Assembly: GCA_003233615.1 (NCBI GenBank)
Contig: QIMB01000288.1
Coordinates: 1-10,596 of the forward strand
DNA length: 10,596 bases
From: Nitrospirota bacterium
GTDB taxonomy: Bacteria; Nitrospirota; Nitrospiria; Nitrospirales; UBA8639
Reading direction: 5' to 3'
The position numbers and the translations under genes are program-made. A model generated the notes under the pieces. It ran no database searches and was not told where the DNA came from. It was given only the letters and a program-made list of their open reading frames with translations. How positions within the stretch are numbered: position 1 is the stretch's first letter; each line of letters starts with the position of its first letter. Positions 6,489 through 10,596 of this stretch are shown one piece after another.

Positions 6489-6847
6489 GTGTTTTGTGTT
6501 TGAAAAACAACAGAAAGAAAGCGAATACTTGTAGAAAGTGTGTACGTTAGATGTTGCCCATGGTAGGCACACTCATGCATTGTGCCACGTGTCCATCCAG
6601 ACATAGTTCTGGGCCACCTATCTCGTTTCGACAGATATCCACGAATTCTTCAGCAACCGCAAAGCATGGCTCAGACACGCCTTGCGGTTGAGCTGAAGTA
6701 TCCAGGAGCTATCTAGTACAAGTTTGTTTTTCGCGTCATCCTTCGCAAGAAGCCGATGGCTGTGCTTCAAGCCTACCTCGGGATCTCAACGAATAAAGCG
6801 CATTGAGCGCTGTGTGATGTGGTTCTCCGAAGATAATCGTAGAACCA
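6489..6847. other. Gene-poor stretch behind the polymerase remnant
   Basis: About 360 bases show no recognisable gene. Between roughly 6560 and 6715 both strands hold short open frames that look somewhat protein-like (for example a plus-strand frame containing HPDIVLGHLSRFDRYPRIL). None has a start, a ribosome site or a family match I can name. This may be more degraded coding sequence. No terminator was found for the convergent smbP-like gene. Confidence 0.4.
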
Positions 6848-7204
6848 TCAAATCTCTTTCAAATGTGCGACTGCCGATTTTGCATGTGTGGTTGCAACAT
6901 CAGCATGCCCGGCCTTACCATGCGCAATTGCTTCGACTAACTCGGCAATGCCCGCATCAAGATGAGGATTGCTCATCTCTTTTTTCGCAGCTTGGGCATG
7001 TTGAAGCGAGACTTCTGCATGCTTTACCACCTCATCAGCATGCCCCATTTCCCCATGCTCTACCGCTTCTTGTCCATGGGCAATGGCTTGTGCCACATGT
7101 GGATTGCCTACTTTTTCTGTTTTCGAATAACCAGCACACCCAACCACTAACATGAGAGAGAGTGCAACAATCCAAAAACTCGCTTTCAACTGGGCTTGAT
7201 GCAT
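6848..7204 (-). CDS. smbP: SmbP-like small metal-binding lipoprotein with histidine repeats
   Basis: This 118-residue protein probably binds copper or other divalent metals at the periplasmic face of a membrane. An N-terminal hydrophobic segment (9-22) ends in the lipobox VVGC, giving a lipidated Cys23. The mature part carries regularly spaced histidines: 36, 43, 50, 55, 62, 69, 81, 95, 100, 107 and 114. Most are seven residues apart in Ala-rich helix-like sequence. This matches SmbP, the periplasmic metal-binding protein of Nitrosomonas europaea built from seven-residue His repeats. The known protein is a soluble periplasmic protein, so the lipobox is a difference. The ATG at 7204 follows GGGGG by six bases; another ATG at 7209 is out of frame. 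It stands alone between decayed regions, and its AT-rich upstream region may hold the promoter. A role in metal storage or tolerance is inferred. Confidence 0.82.
   Translation of the reverse strand: MHQAQLKASFWIVALSLMLVVGCAGYSKTEKVGNPHVAQAIAHGQEAVEHGEMGHADEVVKHAEVSLQHAQAAKKEMSNPHLDAGIAELVEAIAHGKAGHADVATTHAKSAVAHLKEI
6851..7105 (-). repeat. Tandem 45-residue duplication inside smbP
   Basis: Residues 34-78 and 79-118 are two copies of one unit. Both begin with NPH, and the histidines fall at matching places 45 residues apart: 36/81, 50/95, 55/100, 62/107 and 69/114. His43 of the first copy corresponds to Glu88 in the second. The shared core includes GHAD and AxxHG runs. This indicates an ancient gene-internal duplication; the DNA copies have diverged. 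Confidence 0.7.
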
Positions 7205-7350
7205 AGCATACCCCCTTTAAAAAGTACGGAACGAATTGAAAACATATTTCTTGATGACCGGAAATATCACAAAAAAATTACTTTGTAAAGTTATTCATGT
7301 TAAATATTTCTAAATGAATGCTACTCCATAAATTTATTGTTTCGATAGTA

Positions 7351-7372
7351 CCGCAGGCATTATCTTCTGCGG
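7351..7372. repeat. Perfect 6-bp inverted repeat before the decayed regulator
   Basis: CCGCAG (7351-7356) and CTGCGG (7367-7372) flank a ten-base spacer and lie 11 bases before the ATG of the decayed regulator. It may be an old operator or a hairpin over the ribosome site. Chance is possible for arms this short. Confidence 0.3.
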
Positions 7373-7383
7373 AAGCGTTGGTT

Positions 7384-7949
7384 ATGATCGAATAGTTTCA
7401 ATCTCGTCAGAATCAGGTTCTTACAATTCTTCAACATCACAAAACTGATCTCACGATTGACGACCTTGTTACGCAACTGGAAATTTCCATGACAGCCATG
7501 AACCAGCATATGGTTGGGCTGGAACAAGACGCACTCATAACAAACCGTTCAACAAAATGCACTGGCAGATGTCCAGGTTGGATCTATCAAATGACGGACA
7601 ACGAGATGCATTGGCTTCCCAAGCAGTGTTCCTGGTTCTCCGAATTGTTGCATGATACTTTAGAAGAAGAATTGGGTAGTCAAAGGCTATAAGCCTATAT
7701 CAAGAAGGTGGCGACATCGCTTGTTCCTCAATTCCGAGGGCAGTTGAACGCGAAAAAACTGTGCAAGTAATTGAAGTGGATAGGGAATGTACACATTGTG
7801 CGGTCAGCTTGTGGGTGATGAGTCAATTTTTACATGTCCTAGGCGCGTCAAGGGGTTGTGCCGATTTTCGTCAACTGCTGGTTATTAGGATCAAAGAAGG
7901 TATGGCCAAAGGCGGCGACGCCTGTCGTTTTGTGTTCGGACATTCTTAG
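7384..7949 (+). pseudogene. Decayed winged-helix regulator of the SufR/ArsR kind
   Basis: From ATG 7384 the frame reads MIE, a TAG (7393-7395), then FQSRQNQVLTILQHHK and LTIDDLVTQLEISM, followed by AMNQHMVGLEQDALI. This fits the winged helix of SufR-type regulators (LTxxELAxxLxxSxxAVxxHLxxLExxGLV). The next segment, GWIYQMTDNEMHWLPKQ, fits their YxLTxxGxxLFPxxY wing and helix. A TAA at 7690-7692 interrupts the frame, which continues as AYIKKVATSLVPQFRG until 7768. The reading then moves to another frame with ECTHCAVSLW and GGDACRFVF, which resembles the cysteine-bearing C-terminal domain of SufR proteins. Two in-frame stops and a frameshift make it non-functional. SufR relatives sense iron-sulfur status, but nothing here shows the original targets. 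Confidence 0.65.
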
Positions 7950-8230
7950 AACTTGCCAAACAATGCAAAGCGTTCACACTGGGTGATGAGCCAAGCGATT
8001 CGCGGCCTTTCCTTCGACTCTTCTCAGGACATGGACAACCCTTCGAAAAGACCCAGGAGATGCTTTTTTGGCCATTCCCTTGGTTGCTGACGTCAATTGG
8101 ACATCGGGTTATCGTGGCTATGCGAGTGATTATATAAACAGCCTTAATCGAGACATTGAATACCTAAGCTGTTGTCATCAATTACTGTTCGTGTCATGGC
8201 CCGAAGGACTACTGGATGAAGGTAGAACAG
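7950..8230 (+). other. Unassigned, probably decayed coding sequence
   Basis: A plus-strand frame reads LELAKQCKAFTLGDEPSD and continues to a TAA at 8135-8137. A second frame from about 8068 reads IPLVADVNWTSGYRGYASD and ends at a TAA at 8251-8253 beside a palindrome. Both look more like protein than chance, and they could be pieces of one gene joined by a frameshift. Neither has a good start or ribosome site. I do not recognise the family. Confidence 0.35.
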
Positions 8231-8251
8231 AGGGCACATTACATGTGCCCT
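8231..8251. terminator. Perfect 9-bp hairpin with 3-base loop
   Basis: AGGGCACAT and ATGTGCCCT pair exactly around TAC. It sits at the very end of the last open frame of the decayed block and could form a compact GC-rich hairpin. It is followed by TAATAATTG and not a T-run, so termination would be weak. An operator or a recombination-type palindrome is an alternative. Confidence 0.4.
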
Positions 8252-8552
8252 AATAATTGATAGGTCAGAACATATCAGCAGCTATGTTTCAGGTTTTGGC
8301 GCAGTTGGAATTTTTTCATTCAAATTTTGTCATAGTTGAGAGGAATCTATCACTCGCAATGCAAAGAGCACGAATCCATGAATTATCTTGACTGGTACGG
8401 ATTTTGTGTCGTAAGGTGTTGCATGGTTGTGGTAGGCAATCTCGCTAAATTTGTGGTCGGTGATCGAAGCTTCTCGTGTCGTCCACATTCTCCTTCTCAC
8501 TGTATTGTTGTTCTTCTCCCTGGGTTTTCCTTTTTTTCATGACGATATATCA
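8252..8552. other. Leader region before the rhodanese gene
   Basis: These 300 bases show no separate gene. A TTGACT at 8388-8393 could be a -35 box, but no good -10 box follows. The rhodanese frame stays open back to a TTG at 8451 and would there encode an extra hydrophobic segment, so part of this stretch may be coding. Confidence 0.35.
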
Positions 8553-9209
8553 ATGAGTGGATTCGGACTCATCGTGAGCATCCTAAGCCTGATCATTGCT
8601 GCGGTGGCATTGTGGATGACCTGGTGTGTGCGGCGAGATTTGTCTGGTGTGAAGCGAGAGCGATATTATTTGGAACAGAAAGTGCGATTGCTTGCTCAGC
8701 ACATTGAATCCTCTGTTGAGCCGTTGCGTATCCAGGCTGCGCTTTTAGCGCAAGGAAAGCCCGTGTCCGATCACTTGATCCGTACGGGTCAATTGTATCA
8801 TTCGATTTCTGCCAAAGAGGCCGAAGAATTTTTGAGTGCAGATGGAGAAACTGATCACGTCTTGTGGTTGGATGTACGCACGAACACAGAGTTTTCCCAG
8901 CGCCATATTCCCGGGGCGACCGTGATTCCCGTGGAAGATTTAGAAACGCGTTACCAGACAGAAATTTCGTCAACGATTGAAAAAATAGTGGTCTATTGTG
9001 CGGGTGGTGATCGAAGCCGATTAGCCTGTGATTTTTTAAGCCGGCATGACTTTGGCAACGTGTATCATATCAAAGATGGATTGCAAGCCTGGTCGGGCCA
9101 GACAGAAGGGAATGAAACAGGAGGATTAATTCAAATTGTCTCGAAAGCCAAATCAGCAACTCGGTCACAGATCAATGTCAGCATCATCGCTTCCATCCAA
9201 TTATTCTGA
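8553..9209 (+). CDS. Membrane-anchored single-domain rhodanese-like protein
   Basis: The 218-residue protein (from ATG 8553) has one transmembrane helix at about 4-24 (GFGLIVSILSLIIAAVALW), then a charged, helical linker (about 27-80). The C-terminal rhodanese domain (about 85-186) has WLDVRTNTEFSQRHIPGA and the active-site loop YCAGGDRSR with Cys149. It may carry persulfide sulfur or act in thiol redox chemistry at the membrane. Its orientation cannot be fixed, though the positively charged CVRRDLSGVKRER after the helix suggests a cytoplasmic rhodanese domain. No clear ribosome site precedes ATG 8553. Starts at TTG 8451 or GTG 8460 would add a second hydrophobic segment. The ATG is preferred because the protein then begins with a normal signal-anchor. 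The next gene begins 20 bases after the stop, so the two probably form an operon. Confidence 0.8.
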   Translation: MSGFGLIVSILSLIIAAVALWMTWCVRRDLSGVKRERYYLEQKVRLLAQHIESSVEPLRIQAALLAQGKPVSDHLIRTGQLYHSISAKEAEEFLSADGETDHVLWLDVRTNTEFSQRHIPGATVIPVEDLETRYQTEISSTIEKIVVYCAGGDRSRLACDFLSRHDFGNVYHIKDGLQAWSGQTEGNETGGLIQIVSKAKSATRSQINVSIIASIQLF

Positions 9210-9229
9210 CAGAATATATACGAAGAATC

Positions 9230-9640
9230 ATGCCCTCTGATTTAACAATATTAAATGTCATGGGTCCGTTTCGTGAACCTCAAGAGCCAGCGTTTTCTTA
9301 TGACTATTCCGTCCAGCGAGAACACTGGGCGACGCCGCAGGGCGTAAGAATTAAGGTCTCAATTGAGCATGAGTTGGATTATCTCAAAAACATAATTTTG
9401 GCGTTTTCCGGGGGATCGGTTGGACAACAACTCCGGTGCAATCAACTGCTACTTCGAGCGATTGCTGATCAGAAGTTAGAAATTGTTGACGCAGACGGAC
9501 AGTTAGCTGAACGGCTAGATGTCATGATTGGTCCTTTTGACGGCGACTCAGAGGTCCATCTCTTTAGGTTACTGGATCAATGGATGCAGACTGTAAAAAA
9601 CGACCTACGGCAATCGATCAAAGACCAAATTGGGATTTAA
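9230..9640 (+). CDS. Uncharacterised 136-residue soluble protein
   Basis: I do not recognise the family. The protein is soluble-looking and acidic overall, with no signal peptide, transmembrane helix or cysteine cluster (one Cys, at 69). A folded domain is suggested by alternating hydrophobic patterns such as GVRIKVSIEHELDYLKNIILAF (38-59), then DADGQLAERLDVMIGPFDGD (86-105), and a C-terminal amphipathic helix from about 108. It starts 20 bases after the rhodanese stop behind a weak GAAG, in the same direction. Co-transcription with the rhodanese is likely and is the only clue to function. Confidence 0.7.
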   Translation: MPSDLTILNVMGPFREPQEPAFSYDYSVQREHWATPQGVRIKVSIEHELDYLKNIILAFSGGSVGQQLRCNQLLLRAIADQKLEIVDADGQLAERLDVMIGPFDGDSEVHLFRLLDQWMQTVKNDLRQSIKDQIGI

Positions 9641-9709
9641 AAGGCGGTCAGATCCAATAGACGGTTTTCTTCTGCTGCAAACATCTTCCTAAGCCTATCC
9701 TTCTTTCAT

Positions 9710-10336
9710 TCAAAAGACTCGCTTGTACCGTTTGGAATAGACCCCAGAGGCATCCTCTCCAAATCCAAGAGAGGCCTGCTCAGGGTTCGAGCTATTGTGC
9801 AAATTAATGGCATAATGGCCACGGACTTTCTCCATCGCGACTTCATAGGGGATAGACGTTGGATAAAACTCGCCTGGGGCATGAGCTCCACGGCTTAAGG
9901 CTTTTGCCGATTCCAGATTGGCATATTTTTTTTCCGAAAAAATATAGATATCTGCAATCGAAAATGCGCCAAGTGTATTATTGGGGGTGGTGGCAGGCAG
10001 GAGTCCTTCTAGCGAATGCTGGCGTCGTGCTTTTTGAAATGATTGCAAGAGCGCAATGATTTGGCTATCAGTGGAAGCCAGAGGCACAAGAAGGGTGATC
10101 GAATTAATAGCAGCGATTGTTCCGGTGACAGTAAAGCTTGGCACTAGATCGCTCGACATGATGCCAGGCAATGGCGCTATCGCATTGGGTGAGGTCCCGG
10201 GGCCATGTGTCGGGAAATTTTTAGATTTTGGAATCATCATGCTGGTAAACAACCAAAGTCCAAAAATGATGCCAAACACCACAAATAATGGGTGGATTCC
10301 AACCCGTCGGCCTGCTGTGGGTTCATCGTGACTCAT
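9710..10336 (-). CDS. Uncharacterised membrane-anchored protein coupled to mazG
   Basis: I do not recognise this 208-residue protein. It has a short polar N-terminus, one transmembrane helix at about 13-35 (GIHPLFVVFGIIFGLWLF) and a Pro-rich linker (36-66). A domain of about 140 residues follows, expected outside the cytoplasm because the N-terminal flank is Arg/His-rich. That domain begins FTVTGTIAAINSITLLVPL and ends in a Lys/Arg-rich tail, SKRYKRVF. The ATG at 10336 overlaps the stop of mazG as ATGA, so it is probably translationally coupled. An upstream in-frame extension of 24 codons to 10408 would overlap mazG and is not favoured. There are no cysteines or obvious catalytic motifs. Its 3' end converges with the preceding operon. 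Confidence 0.75.
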   Translation of the reverse strand: MSHDEPTAGRRVGIHPLFVVFGIIFGLWLFTSMMIPKSKNFPTHGPGTSPNAIAPLPGIMSSDLVPSFTVTGTIAAINSITLLVPLASTDSQIIALLQSFQKARRQHSLEGLLPATTPNNTLGAFSIADIYIFSEKKYANLESAKALSRGAHAPGEFYPTSIPYEVAMEKVRGHYAINLHNSSNPEQASLGFGEDASGVYSKRYKRVF

Positions 10337-10596
10337 GGTGATGGCGCATCCTTGGTTTTCATCAGCTTCGATGAGATGGCTTCCTGGCGTTTGGCTGCGT
10401 TCCACCAATGCTCCAGCGTTTCTGGTGGAAAATCATTGACGTGTTTGCCCTGTCCAGTTGCTTGAGATTCGACATATTGGAAGCGCGTGATAAATTTGTT
10501 GGTCGATTTTCTGAGCGCGTCTTCTGGATTGATATGGAGAAATCGTGAGACATTCACGAGGGAAAATAAGACATCCCCGAACTCAGCTTCAATATC
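10333..10596 (-). CDS. mazG: MazG nucleoside triphosphate pyrophosphohydrolase, C-terminal part
   Basis: Only the last 87 residues are inside the window; the gene begins beyond the right edge. MazG hydrolyses NTPs and dNTPs to monophosphates and pyrophosphate and can remove damaged or non-canonical nucleotides. The visible part begins with EAEFGDVLFSLVN, including the acidic ExxD metal site of the C-terminal MazG domain. It continues with FLHINPEDALRKSTNKFITRF and ends with LEHWWNAAKRQE, both matching the end of E. coli-type MazG. A short tail, AISSKLMKTKDAPSP, follows. The stop shares bases with the start of the next gene. A nucleotide-cleaning role fits thematically with the mutY-mutT operon earlier in the window, but they are not linked in one operon. 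Confidence 0.9.
   Translation of the reverse strand, partial: DIEAEFGDVLFSLVNVSRFLHINPEDALRKSTNKFITRFQYVESQATGQGKHVNDFPPETLEHWWNAAKRQEAISSKLMKTKDAPSP

Noticed and set aside
6724..7155. 143-codon plus-strand open frame
   Set aside because: It is largely antisense to the smbP-like gene; its His- and Leu-rich content mirrors the repeat structure on the other strand.
8451..8552. Rhodanese start at TTG 8451 or GTG 8460
   Set aside because: Not excluded, but no ribosome site was seen, and ATG 8553 gives a normal single signal-anchor protein.
1..10596. CRISPR array, tRNA, rRNA or complete insertion sequence
   Set aside because: No regularly spaced repeats, cloverleaf-like sequence, rRNA signature or transposase was recognised on either strand.

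Overview
The window (about 10.6 kb, moderate GC) looks like chromosomal DNA of a free-living Gram-negative-type bacterium. A Nitrospira-like nitrite or ammonia oxidiser is the best guess. The main pointer is a histidine-repeat lipoprotein of the SmbP kind, known from nitrifiers, together with the hybrid sensor kinase, MutY/MutT, parvulin, rhodanese and MazG genes. The taxonomic call is inference; there is no rRNA or other strong marker gene here.

Left part (1-4875) is mostly ordinary and intact. The tail of a PAS-histidine kinase-receiver hybrid protein (runs off the left edge) is followed on the other strand by a class I SAM-dependent methyltransferase. Next is a two-gene oxidative DNA damage operon: a MutY-type adenine glycosylase without its C-terminal domain, overlapped by 8 bases by a complete MutT-like NUDIX hydrolase. 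A convergent stand-alone parvulin (PpiC type) follows, with a likely two-way terminator at its 3' end.

The middle (about 4876-8552) is an accessory, decaying stretch. It holds two clearly intact genes. One is a LexA-like repressor (Xre-type HTH plus S24 autoprotease), whose start codon overlaps a perfect 19-bp palindrome. The other is a metal-binding SmbP-like lipoprotein. Around them are broken genes. Directly behind the repressor lies the C-terminal (little finger) part of a Y-family translesion polymerase, interrupted by stops and a frameshift. Behind smbP lies a SufR/ArsR-like winged-helix regulator with two internal stops and a frameshift. Before the repressor are faint minus-strand remains that recall a MerR regulator. 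This pattern suggests a former SOS-mutagenesis cassette (repressor plus translesion polymerase) whose polymerase has been lost while the repressor stays intact.

Right part (8553-10596): a membrane-anchored single-domain rhodanese with an unrecognised 136-residue protein 20 bases behind it, facing a minus-strand pair. That pair is the 3' end of mazG (runs off the right edge) and an unrecognised membrane-anchored protein that starts inside the mazG stop codon (ATGA overlap).

No tRNA, rRNA, CRISPR array or complete insertion sequence was seen.
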